Made by a program: the position numbers and the translations under genes. Positions 17,772 to 25,793 of a stretch of 64,000 nt of DNA are shown one piece after another (position 1 is the first letter of the stretch; the number at the start of each line of letters is the position of its first letter). A model generated the notes under the pieces. That model was not told where the DNA came from and searched no databases. It saw only the letters and a program-made list of their open reading frames with translations. This DNA comes from Streptococcus sp. M334 (GTDB lineage Bacteria; Bacillota; Bacilli; Lactobacillales; Streptococcaceae): the NCBI RefSeq assembly GCF_000187745.1, contig NZ_GL732488.1, forward strand, positions 179,415-243,414, read 5' to 3'.

Positions 17772-17844
17772 GCCTCCTTAGCTCAGTTGGTAGAGCAGTA
17801 GACTCTTAAGCTATGGGGCGCAGGTTCGAGCCCTGCAGGGGGCA
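17772..17844 (+). tRNA. Second tRNA-Lys-like gene (CUU) with anticodon-stem mismatch
   Basis: A 73-base cloverleaf very like the one at 16767, with loop CTCTTAA (anticodon CTT). The anticodon stem GTAGA / GCTAT leaves an A31-G39 mismatch at the loop-closing pair, while the T-arm GCAGG / CCTGC is fully paired. It may be a diverged duplicate, possibly element-derived, with reduced function. A terminator (17861-17888) follows, with the same CCTTG stem as after the first tRNA. Confidence 0.8.
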
Positions 17845-17860
17845 CATCTAAATCAACAGA

Positions 17861-17888
17861 AATAAGCCTTGAAACCAAGGCTTTTTTT
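17861..17888 (+). terminator. Terminator after second tRNA-Lys
   Basis: Stem AAGCCTTG / CAAGGCTTTTTTT. Confidence 0.8.
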
Positions 17889-17984
17889 AACGTCTAATAG
17901 CTTTTTGTAGAAAAGTATTTAAAAATAAAAGAGAAGAGAATCTCTCACTCTCTTCTCAGTATATCTTATTAAATTTAGTTTTTC

Positions 17985-19073
17985 TTAATCTAGCTGATTT
18001 TCCTTTGCAACGACAAATTCCTTAACCAATCGATAGATAACAGCAAATATCGGTGTAAAGAATATCATCCCAAGTAAGCCAAAGAGATTGCCTCCAATAC
18101 TAGCAGCCGCAAGCGTGAAAATAGCTGGCAAACCAATAGATTGACCTACAACTCTAGGATAAATAAGGTTTCCTTCAATCAGCTGTATAACTTGATATAG
18201 AAGAAGAGAAAGTAAGGCTTGAGTAGGACTCACTGTGAAGATAAAAATCGCTCCCACAACACAAGCAATCATAGGCCCTACATAAGGAATGAACGATAGC
18301 ACTCCTGCAAATATACCTGTCATTACCCCATAAGGTAGTCCAAACAGGCTGTAGCCAACCGCTATCATAACTCCTATGATGACTGCTTCAATCAGCTGAC
18401 TCATCAAAAATTGGTCATAAGTCTCTAGTGCTACTTGTCCAATGTAAGTTAACTTTGTCACCACTTTCTCTGGAAATATAACTTTTAGAAGTCTACTCGT
18501 CATCGCTGCCAGATGTTCCTTACTGGATAAAAATAAAAAGGTAAATACTATAATCAGAAAGGCATTCATTATACTTGAAAAAATATTTCCTATATTACTA
18601 GTCAGACCGGATAAGAAGGTTATCAAAGCTTGACTAATAGAGCTAGACTGTCCCTGAATTCCTGATACGATAGTTGACAGCATGTCTTTGGTTACAAATT
18701 CCGAGCTGTCTAGCAATTTCCCAAGTTGAGTCAGGACTGTTGAAAGGACTGCTCCCAGCTGACTAATAGTCTGAGCAAGGGTTGGAAGCACCAAAACCAA
18801 AAGACAGATCACGATTAAGATAAGAGATAGGAAAACAAGCACCATAGCAATCGGACGGCGCAACCCTGCCTTTACCTTCATTTTAACTAGGAATTCTTCA
18901 ATTTTTTTCATGGGAACATTGAGCACAAAAGCAATGACAGCACCATAAATCAAGGTAGAAGTTACTTCAAAGAGAGATACTGCCCCTGATATAAAGCTTG
19001 ATGCATTCAGAATTACAAGAGTAACCAGCCCTATAAAAAGTATTAATGGGGTGTATTTTTTTACTAAATTCAT
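17985..19073 (-). CDS. AI-2E family transporter
   Basis: A 362-residue membrane protein with about eight segments and the family C-terminal motifs PYVGPMIACVVGAIFIF and IYPRVVGQSIGLPAIF. The family includes TqsA (autoinducer-2 export), YtvI and sodium/proton antiporters, so substrate assignment is open. AAGGAG precedes the ATG. It follows the 429-residue DUF308 protein by nine bases and likely shares its transcript. Confidence 0.85.
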   Translation of the reverse strand: MNLVKKYTPLILFIGLVTLVILNASSFISGAVSLFEVTSTLIYGAVIAFVLNVPMKKIEEFLVKMKVKAGLRRPIAMVLVFLSLILIVICLLVLVLPTLAQTISQLGAVLSTVLTQLGKLLDSSEFVTKDMLSTIVSGIQGQSSSISQALITFLSGLTSNIGNIFSSIMNAFLIIVFTFLFLSSKEHLAAMTSRLLKVIFPEKVVTKLTYIGQVALETYDQFLMSQLIEAVIIGVMIAVGYSLFGLPYGVMTGIFAGVLSFIPYVGPMIACVVGAIFIFTVSPTQALLSLLLYQVIQLIEGNLIYPRVVGQSIGLPAIFTLAAASIGGNLFGLLGMIFFTPIFAVIYRLVKEFVVAKENQLD

Positions 19074-19082
19074 AAATTCTCC

Positions 19083-20372
19083 TTAATAAACATGTTTAGA
19101 TACGACTATACTATTTGGTTTTTCAAACTCTCGGTCAAGGTAAGCTTGGTAAGTTCCTGGTGCGATAAATCCTTTGGGTGAGAGGATATCGGTGCCAGCC
19201 TGACCGACTATGGTATCAGCCAAGAGCACACAGTTTGTAGATAAGACAAAGTAGGATTTAAACTTAGATTTGATAAATTTATAAAGTTCCCCATCTGTCT
19301 CATGTCTGATTTTATAAGCGTAGGTGTAGTCTTCCTTACCATCACCTGTCATGATTTTATCTGCACTTGGCTCCCATGGAATCGTCAGTTGTTTCAATTC
19401 AGCCAACTTTTTCTGAACTGCTTTTTCCATTTCAGGCGTCAAATCTATCCCATAACCAAAAAGCGTTTTTTGACTCTCACGTTTACATAGGTCAATGTAC
19501 TTGTCACGATCACAGAAATATAAGACACCATCTCCTACCATGCCAAATAAGGTCTCAGAAGACGGATCATAGTTGCCATAAGAAATAACACGGCCTTGAT
19601 AGCAGATATCCACATGACCAATTGCCGAAAACAGAGAGGTCTCAGCTGTATGAACAAAAATTTCAAGCTCCGCTGTCTTACCAGACTTCACCATTCCAAG
19701 ATGGATATCCTCTCTCTCATCAGCATTTTCCTGCATGAATTTGTTGATTTTTGCTAAAGTTCTTGCAGGGATGAGAGCGGCTAGGACAATAGGTAAGCTA
19801 ATTCTAATACGACGTTTGAGATGGTTTTTCCCAATTTCCCCTTCAAATAAGAAACCGTCACGGATATTGGACAGACCATAAAGGAAAAAATAAGCCCCTA
19901 ATACAAAGAGTTGAAAGACAGAATTTCCTGTAGAGGACAAAAGACTAGTCCCACCAAGAAAAACTAGTACGAGTCCATCTAGTAAGAGACGAAAACGAGG
20001 TCGAATTTTGTTTTTGCGGTAGAGAACATAGGTGACAAGGTTAATACTAGCATGAAAAATCTGATAAACTCCAATCACAAGAGCCAAAATATAAATCGGC
20101 ACATCCGTCGCAAGATTGGAGCCAAGCAAATATCCCAGCACTAACAATTTAACCAGTGCAACTCCCAAGGTGTCCGTTGACTGACTTTTTTTGAAAATAC
20201 GTAATACTAAATCTAAGACCGTTGCTATCCAAGCTAAAAACAGAACCAGTCGAATAACCTTTACTGGCAACCAAGTCCCCGTGACCATCAAGATGAGACC
20301 TAGCAGAACAAACAAGAACCCCTGAGCAAGTAATTTCTTACCTGTCAGACCTAAAGATAGAATTTTCGCCAT
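19083..20372 (-). CDS. DUF308-type membrane protein with large C-terminal Cys/His domain
   Basis: A 429-residue protein. Residues 1-200 contain six hydrophobic segments in DUF308-like pairs. Residues 215-429 form a soluble domain with GHVDICYQGRVISYGNY and STNCVLLADTIVGQ. A His motif preceding a Cys motif resembles permuted papain/NlpC-like folds (DUF4105, LRAT group), but I do not recognise the family with certainty. The start at MAKILSLG is chosen for its AAAGG site. It is the first gene of a pair with the AI-2E transporter, inside the tRNA-Lys hot spot. Confidence 0.65.
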   Translation of the reverse strand: MAKILSLGLTGKKLLAQGFLFVLLGLILMVTGTWLPVKVIRLVLFLAWIATVLDLVLRIFKKSQSTDTLGVALVKLLVLGYLLGSNLATDVPIYILALVIGVYQIFHASINLVTYVLYRKNKIRPRFRLLLDGLVLVFLGGTSLLSSTGNSVFQLFVLGAYFFLYGLSNIRDGFLFEGEIGKNHLKRRIRISLPIVLAALIPARTLAKINKFMQENADEREDIHLGMVKSGKTAELEIFVHTAETSLFSAIGHVDICYQGRVISYGNYDPSSETLFGMVGDGVLYFCDRDKYIDLCKRESQKTLFGYGIDLTPEMEKAVQKKLAELKQLTIPWEPSADKIMTGDGKEDYTYAYKIRHETDGELYKFIKSKFKSYFVLSTNCVLLADTIVGQAGTDILSPKGFIAPGTYQAYLDREFEKPNSIVVSKHVY

Positions 20373-20926
20373 ATAAAAACCTTTCAACAATAAAAATTAA
20401 ACACTCCGATTAAACTGACTAGTAAATAGCCAACACTACAAACAGCCTGTGCCAGCAACATATGGTGACTAGAAATGACTGTAGTAATGTCACCATCTTG
20501 TCTTATGCACTTCTAAAATTTGTTATATTGATTAGAAGCCAGAGCTTATAAAAACTAGCTAAACTCGAGAGATAGACACAATTGCGACGAAAAAATGTAT
20601 AACCAATTCAACTTGTTAAGGTAAGAAAGCATTATTTCCAATCTATTAATTATTCATCTATTACCTATTATGACACAATATTCCCTATAGTTCAACTTTT
20701 TACTTGTTTTTATATTACACGGACTAAAAAGTTTTCAACAGTTGATTGCATTTGTTTTAATAAGTTTTAACCTTTCTTGGTTAGATAAAAAAAGAACCAT
20801 ACAGTTTAGAATCTGTATGGTTTTTGCCCCACTTTTGTCCCATTTTTAAATCATGACATTGAAAATACCTAAAATCACTTATATTTCAATATTTTTAATT
20901 GCTCTCAATATGAAAGTCCTTTCCAA
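20373..20926. other. Gene-free accessory stretch with integrase-tail remnant
   Basis: No open frame of note. Near the end are a terminator-like hairpin (20795-20825) and, at 20821-20852, a minus-strand block coding KMGQKWGK, the usual C-terminus of streptococcal phage-type integrases. A tRNA-Lys 3'-end copy follows about 75 bases later. I read it as the scar of a deleted integrase gene beside its attachment site. Confidence 0.55.
20795..20825. terminator. Terminator-like hairpin
   Basis: Arms AACCATACAG / CTGTATGGTT followed by TTTTT. Confidence 0.7.
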
Positions 20927-20985
20927 ATCCCTGTAGGGGGCATCTAAATACAACAGGAAAAAGCCTTGATTTACAAGGCATTTTT
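20927..20985 (+). repeat. Attachment-site-like copy of tRNA-Lys 3' end (copy 2)
   Basis: TCCCTGTAGGGGGCATCTAAATACAACAGGAAAAAGCCTTG is shared, base for base, with the 3' end and downstream sequence of the tRNA-Lys at 16767 (over 40 bases; shown here in pieces: TCCCTGTAGGGGGCATC, TAAATACAACAGG, AAAAAGCCTTG). There is no tRNA body in front of it. This is what an att duplication left by an integrated island looks like. Confidence 0.75.
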
Positions 20986-21029
20986 GTGTAGTCTTAGCAC
21001 TAAAAAACGATAGAAAAAACACCCCTTCT

Positions 21030-21082
21030 GAACTGCACCCCAAAAGTTAGACAGAAAAAACCTAACTTTTGTGGCGCAGTTC
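21030..21082. repeat. IS3-type inverted-end palindrome (left of ltrA gene)
   Basis: GAACTGCACCCCAAAAGTTAG is followed after a short loop by its near complement CTAACTTTTGTGGCGCAGTTC. The arm resembles IS3-family terminal repeats (TGnACTGCnCCCAAAAGTTAGAC type). Its left arm is repeated, inverted, with about 28 of 30 bases identical, at 22786-22815 on the other side of the LtrA gene. Confidence 0.55.
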
Positions 21083-21177
21083 ATTCGCGTCACATGAAGT
21101 TATTTAAGCATATCCTTTTCTCTCATTACCATTTTCTGTTATAATAAATCGTACTTCTAAAATAGAAAGGTCTTAAG

Positions 21178-22323
21178 ATGACAACTCTTATTAAACATAA
21201 ACGTGTAGAATTTTCAGAACTTTTTTATGACTTAGTTTTTGTTTTTGCAATTTCAAAAGTAACTACTTTAATTGACCATCTTCATAACGGTATTTTGACT
21301 TGGAATTCTTTCTTTGATTTTTTCATAGCTGTCTTGTTTCTCACCGATTCCTGGATGATTCAAACCGTCTATACCAATCGCTATGGAAAGAACTCTTTAT
21401 TTAACATGGTAATCATGTTTATCAAAATGGGACTTTTACTCTTTATAGCCAATATGATTGGACCTGATTGGCAACAATATTTTCATTATCTCTGTTGGGC
21501 TATTGGTACATTAACCTTTACCTTATTTTTACAATATTTGGTTGAATTTTTTAGAAAATCAACCGATAATGTTAATCGGGAAAGTATCAAAGGTTTTCTA
21601 TGGATAACAGGTCTAGGAAGTTTAGGAGTCTATCTAGTAGCTCCTCTTCCTATTTACGTTGGAGTCCCTATCTTATTTGCTAGTATTCTGCTAACATTTA
21701 TTATGCCAATTATCTTGCTTAGTAAAGATAAGCATTACCAGGTAAATCTCCCCCATTTAATCGAGCGCATCTCCCTTCTTGTCATTATTACGTTTGGAGA
21801 GATGATTATGGAGCTAGCTAACTTCTTTACAATCGAGAATTTCTCGATTTATTCGGTTCTTTATTTCATTATTATGCTTTCTCTGTTCTTGTTTTATTTT
21901 GGTCAATTCGACCATGCTATTGATGAAGAATCTAATCAAAAGGGACTATTTCTAATTTACAGTCACTATCCTATTTTCATTGGACTTCTTATGATGACCG
22001 TTTCGATGAGTTTTCTTCTGAATCCTGAAACTAATCTTCTCTTTGCAACCAGCTTCTTTTATATCGGAATTGGCCTCTTCCAAGCTGCTGTCCTAGCAAA
22101 TGGGCCCTATAACAAACACTATCTTCGCTATTCGAAAAGTTACTACTGTGTCCAAGCTACACTCTATCTGGCTGCCTTGATTCTCTCTTTAATCTTTGCT
22201 TCTAATCCTATAATAGTAGTAAGTATTACAACCATTTTAGCTCTAGCTATAGCTATTCATTCTATTTATTTTTATATGACACAGACTAAAAAACATTCCA
22301 CACCTTACTGGGAGTTGTTTTAA
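21178..22323 (+). CDS. Low-temperature-requirement A (LtrA) family membrane protein
   Basis: A 381-residue protein with about eleven membrane segments. The N-terminal signature KRVEFSELFYDLVFVFAISKV is diagnostic of the LtrA family, whose biochemical role is unknown (first seen as a cold-growth locus in Listeria). A promoter with extended -10 TGTTATAAT (TATAAT near 21140-21145) and an AAAGG site precede it. It is the only gene between two att-like copies and between two IS3-type palindromes, so it is probably acquired cargo. Confidence 0.85.
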   Translation: MTTLIKHKRVEFSELFYDLVFVFAISKVTTLIDHLHNGILTWNSFFDFFIAVLFLTDSWMIQTVYTNRYGKNSLFNMVIMFIKMGLLLFIANMIGPDWQQYFHYLCWAIGTLTFTLFLQYLVEFFRKSTDNVNRESIKGFLWITGLGSLGVYLVAPLPIYVGVPILFASILLTFIMPIILLSKDKHYQVNLPHLIERISLLVIITFGEMIMELANFFTIENFSIYSVLYFIIMLSLFLFYFGQFDHAIDEESNQKGLFLIYSHYPIFIGLLMMTVSMSFLLNPETNLLFATSFFYIGIGLFQAAVLANGPYNKHYLRYSKSYYCVQATLYLAALILSLIFASNPIIVVSITTILALAIAIHSIYFYMTQTKKHSTPYWELF

Positions 22324-22618
22324 TGAGTTTATAAGATTAAAAAGCTTTGGGAACCAAGGCTTTTTTTTCATTAATTTGTTTTTCCATTTTATCCTCCAAT
22401 TTGATCTCGCACTGACATTTATTTATAACAAAACTATATATCTAGAATAGCATAATCATTAGGTATTATAGGTTTTCAAACCAAATACGAGTCATTCGTT
22501 TTTGCCCCACTTTTGCCCCATTTTTAAATCCTGACATTGAAAACACCTAAAAGTATTTCCCTAAAATCAGCTATATTTCAACATTTTTGTTTATTTTCAA
22601 TATGAAAAGTTCTTACAA

Positions 22619-22676
22619 ATCCATGTAGGGGGCATCTACATACAACAGGAAAAGCCTTGGAATCAAGGTTTTTTTC
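22619..22676 (+). repeat. Attachment-site-like copy of tRNA-Lys 3' end (copy 3)
   Basis: ATCCATGTAGGGGGCATCT, then ACATACAACAGG and AAAAGCCTTGG: the tRNA-Lys end with two substitutions and one missing A. It bounds the LtrA segment on the right, as copy 2 does on the left. Confidence 0.7.
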
Positions 22677-22768
22677 GTATCTTCTACAAAAAAAGCAAGA
22701 GTTTTAGAGGACTATGACTCTAGATGTACATTTTACTTAAATGACTGAAGGTCTTTTCTTAATAAAAA

Positions 22769-22815
22769 CACCCCAAAAATTAGATTTTTTCTGTCTAACT
22801 TTTGAGGTACAGTTC
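22769..22815. repeat. IS3-type inverted-end palindrome (right of ltrA gene)
   Basis: CACCCCAAAAATTAGA and TCTAACTTTTGAGGTACAG form a stem round a T-rich loop. The right arm is the inverted counterpart of the left arm at 21030. It also lies just past the stop of the mga-type pseudogene and may end its transcript. Confidence 0.5.
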
Positions 22816-22848
22816 AAAACGCGAAATAGCATTTTTTATTTTAGGTTA

Positions 22849-24318
22849 CTAATCTAATCGAATAAACATCATGGCATTTAACAAAGATATGAGTGAGACC
22901 GTGTTTATATTATTTGAATAGATCAGTCTCTTATTTTCAATCGGAGGAATAATAAAATTAGAAATGATGATATCATAAGGCGATTCTTCTAAAGATTCCT
23001 TTGATAATTCTAATTCAGTCCAAACTTCAAGTTCAAAATTGTTGCTGCAATAATAAGAAAGTGTCTCTGCAACGGATTTTGCATGATACTGATCAAAATT
23101 ACTCATAACCAGAACCTTCAGCTTTGGCTGATTTTGTAGTAGATTAAGCACCAAATGTTTGGTATGAGTGATGAAGGTATAAGATAGATGATTTACCATC
23201 ATTGAACTAGAACAAACTTCAAGAGTCTCTAAATAATGAGAAAGCTCTTTTTTTACATCTGAAACAAATTTAGGGAAAATATTTTGAAAATTCCTGATTG
23301 TATTCCCTTTTTGATCAAATAAAATAAACTCAGTGGACAACTCCTGACGATACAGATGTGCAGTATTATGCAGATGCCAAATCAGATTATCCTTATTCTC
23401 AATCTCAATCTGATACTTGACTGAAATCTGATCAATAAAATCACTCAATAGATGGTAAGATTTTTCAACATAGCTATCCTTTTTTACGCATTTCAAAAAG
23501 AGACTTTCATCTATGAAAAACATTTTTTGAAAGTAAGACACAAATAATTGGCAAACAACTTCTTCATCTAAAGAGATATTGTATTCTAATTCAAAATTCT
23601 TAGCAACACCTTCTATTCCTTCTACCTGCATTAAAAAATCCAAACTTTGGTCGTTAAAAGAATCTTTCTCTATTTCCATAAAATGACCAAACTTTATTCG
23701 ATATAGATTAATAACCAGGAGCAGCTTTAGCATTCTATGAGTTGACAAATTCATTGGAAAGCTTGTTTCCTTATAAACCAATTCTAACAATTGAGATAGG
23801 GGCTCTGATGAAAAATTTTCAAATGGCCATTCTAGGAAATAATATTTTTCTGAAAAATATTGTGCAAAAAAAGTAACGAATGTCTCTCTCATTTCCAATG
23901 ATTTGAACAGGGGTCAGACTGATTTCAAATTGAAATTGCTTTTTAATCACTTTATTGATTTGGCTAATAATACGATAGAGCGAAGATGAACTGATATAGA
24001 ATTCTTTACAAATACTTTCAGCTTGACAACCTTCATTAAAGAAGATAAATTTTAAAATCGAAAAATGAGTTGAATGCTTAAAGAAATGATGGTAAACCAT
24101 TTCAATATCACTATCATCGGTATTAATAATGCGTATACCATTAGTCGAAGAATGAAAAATCAAGTCAGGAAAAGCAGATTTAACATGGGATAGATCATCT
24201 TTGACTACACGTTCTGTACAATTTAATAACTCTGCTAGTTCAGAACGATGAAACTAACGTTTATGTTCAAATAATAATTCTAATTGCCTATGACTTTTTT
24301 AGATAATAAATCTCTCAT
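22849..24318 (-). pseudogene. Mga-type transcriptional activator (MgaSpn-like), inactivated
   Basis: Reassembled, it would encode about 490 residues: N-terminal HTH domains, a PRD-like middle and an EIIB-like C-terminus, matching pneumococcal MgaSpn. Three lesions are visible. One base is missing in the A run just after MRDLLSKK (near 24290-24297). A TAG replaces the Trp codon after FEHKR (24254-24256). One extra T lies in the run at about 23866-23872, which turns RYFFAQYFSEK into RYFFCTIFFRK. The intact parts still show DNA-binding (AELLNCTERVVKDDLSH) and C-terminal sequence. It lies divergent from the operon that MgaSpn activates in other pneumococci. Confidence 0.85.
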
Positions 24319-24693
24319 GAATGTCTTTCTCTCTTTATAAATTATCGGATTTCACCTCTTGCAATTATACCACAAAGAATAGGTATAGCATGATATAACG
24401 ACTTTTACTAAAATCCTTTATTTCGTATAATAATACTACGGAGGCAATATATAAACAATTTTCTTATTTTACCGTCTATTGAGGGCGTGAATACAGAATC
24501 AAATTCAAGTCGAAAGATTATATTTTTATTTTTAAAAATTTATATGATAGCAACAATCAAAGAATTTGATTTTTTTATATTAAAATTATATAATAATCAA
24601 AATAATTGATTTTTTATATTAAAATTATATAATAGCGATAATCAAAGTAATTGATTTATTTTTTAATATTAAAATAGAAAAGGAGGGTAAGCA
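24319..24693. other. AT-rich divergent promoter region of mga-type gene and Gls24 operon
   Basis: Very AT-rich. The right half contains three tandem repeat units (listed separately), each with TATATRATA, which suits a -10. An AAGGAGG site at 24680-24686 serves the first operon gene. No other gene is seen. Confidence 0.6.
24534..24670 (+). repeat. Three tandem repeats with ATCAA-TTGAT palindromes
   Basis: Units at 24534-24581, 24582-24620 and 24621-24670 each read roughly AAAATTATATAATA, spacer, ATCAAAnnAATTGAT, T run, ATATT. The palindromes are at 24556-24570 (ATCAAAGAATTTGAT), 24596-24610 and 24641-24655, spaced 40 and 45 bases, about four helical turns. They lie 38-138 bases upstream of the Gls24 operon and look like repeated operators. 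Confidence 0.6.
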
Positions 24694-24930
24694 ATGTTGT
24701 GATCTATCATTGCTGGAGGTCTTATTGGACTTGTAGCAGGTAGAATCACTAAAAAAGGTAGTTCTATGGGAATCGTCGCAAATGTATTCGCTGGTTTAGT
24801 CGGGTCATCTGTAGGACAATCCCTTTTAGGTAGTTGGGGCCCATCCATCGCTGGAATGGCTTTGATCCCATCTATTGCAGGAGCAGCAATTGTTGTTACT
24901 GTAGTATCATTCTTTACAGGTAAAAAATAA
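24694..24930 (+). pseudogene. GlsB/YeaQ/YmgE-type small membrane protein, nonsense codon 3
   Basis: ATG TTG TGA, then an uninterrupted frame SIIAGGLIGLVAGRITKK to a TAA at 24928. Transglycosylase-associated family proteins begin MLWSIIAGG, so TGG has become TGA at codon 3. The rest (78 codons, glycine-rich, three membrane segments) is intact and the ribosome site AAGGAGG is strong. Either the gene is silent or a downstream start gives a shortened product. First gene of the Gls24 operon. Confidence 0.75.
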
Positions 24931-25008
24931 TTACTTGTAGTAATAAACTATTTTTAAATAGATTAGACGGGTAAAAATAGTTTAAATGTTAAATCGAAAG
25001 GATTGTAT

Positions 25009-25581
25009 ATGTCAAAAGCAAAGAAAATATGTTTCATTATTTTCTGTATTTTAATCTTGACAATTTTCCTTCCTGTTTTGATAGATTATCATCAAGTTAG
25101 TGATCTAGGCATTCAGCTATTTAGCTGGAGACAGAATCATTTCGTTGAATTTTATCTCTCTAGATATATATTCTGGGGGATAGTGGCTCTATCAACTTTA
25201 GTTTTGTTATCGATGTTAGTTGTGTTGTTTTATCCCAGACGTTATTTGGAAATTCAACTTGAAACTAAAAACGATACATTAAAATTAAAGAATTCTGCAA
25301 TCGAAGGTTTTGTTAGAAGTTTGGTAAGTGATCATGGATTGATCAAGAACCCAACTGTTCATGTAAATTTACGAAAAAATAAATGTTTCGTTCATGTAGA
25401 AGGTAAAATTCTTCCTTCGGACAACATCGCTGACAGATGCCAACTAATTCAAAATGAAATAACTAATGGATTGAAGCAATTTTTTGGTATTGAGCGTCAG
25501 GTTAAACTAGAAGTTCTAGTAAAAGACTACCAGCCTAAACCAAAACCTCAAAACAAAAAGACTGTTAGTCGTGTGAAGTAA
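25009..25581 (+). CDS. amaP: Alkaline shock response membrane anchor protein AmaP
   Basis: A 190-residue protein with two N-terminal membrane segments (residues 8-25 and 55-75) and a cytoplasmic Asp23-like tail. AmaP anchors Asp23/Gls24 to the membrane in staphylococci, and the Gls24 gene lies two genes downstream. I use the ATG with GAAAGGA upstream, not the TTG two codons earlier. The basic C-terminus KPKPQNKKTVSRVK is typical. Confidence 0.85.
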   Translation: MSKAKKICFIIFCILILTIFLPVLIDYHQVSDLGIQLFSWRQNHFVEFYLSRYIFWGIVALSTLVLLSMLVVLFYPRRYLEIQLETKNDTLKLKNSAIEGFVRSLVSDHGLIKNPTVHVNLRKNKCFVHVEGKILPSDNIADRCQLIQNEITNGLKQFFGIERQVKLEVLVKDYQPKPKPQNKKTVSRVK

Positions 25582-25592
25582 GGAAGTAAAAA

Positions 25593-25763
25593 ATGGAATG
25601 GCTTAAACAATATCGATATCCAATAATCGCAGGTCTCATAGGCGTATTTCTCGCTTGTTTGATTATCTCCTTTGGCTTCTTCAAAACAATATTTGTATTG
25701 ATTTTAGGAGCACTGGGAGTTGCAGCTGGATTATATATCGAAAAAAACTATATAGATAAATAA
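25593..25763 (+). CDS. DUF2273 small membrane protein
   Basis: A 56-residue protein, MEWLKQYRYPIIAGLIGVFL onward, with two membrane segments. It matches DUF2273, which is found between amaP and gls24 genes in many Firmicutes. A GGAAG site lies upstream and it starts 11 bases after amaP. Presumably part of the membrane assembly for Gls24. Confidence 0.85.
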   Translation: MEWLKQYRYPIIAGLIGVFLACLIISFGFFKTIFVLILGALGVAAGLYIEKNYIDK

Positions 25764-25793
25764 AAATTACTAATTTAATTAAAGGAGTTTCAT

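Larger units (their letters stand above)
22324..22848. other. Gene-free stretch with integrase-tail remnant, att copy 3 and palindrome
   Basis: At 22500-22530 the minus strand repeats the KMGQKWGK-type integrase end seen at 20821, and the next 100 bases align with 20853-20926. A weak terminator hairpin (AAAGCTTTGG / CCAAGGCTTTTTTT near 22340-22367) follows the LtrA gene. The rest holds the att copy and palindrome listed separately. Confidence 0.55.

Noticed and set aside
21030..22815. CRISPR-like array from the repeated blocks around the LtrA gene
   Set aside because: Only two or three copies, spaced by whole genes, with tRNA-derived or IS-like sequence and no regular short spacers.
24534..24670. 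CRISPR array from three tandem repeats
   Set aside because: Units are unequal and AT-rich with palindromic cores and no distinct spacers; a promoter operator array fits better.
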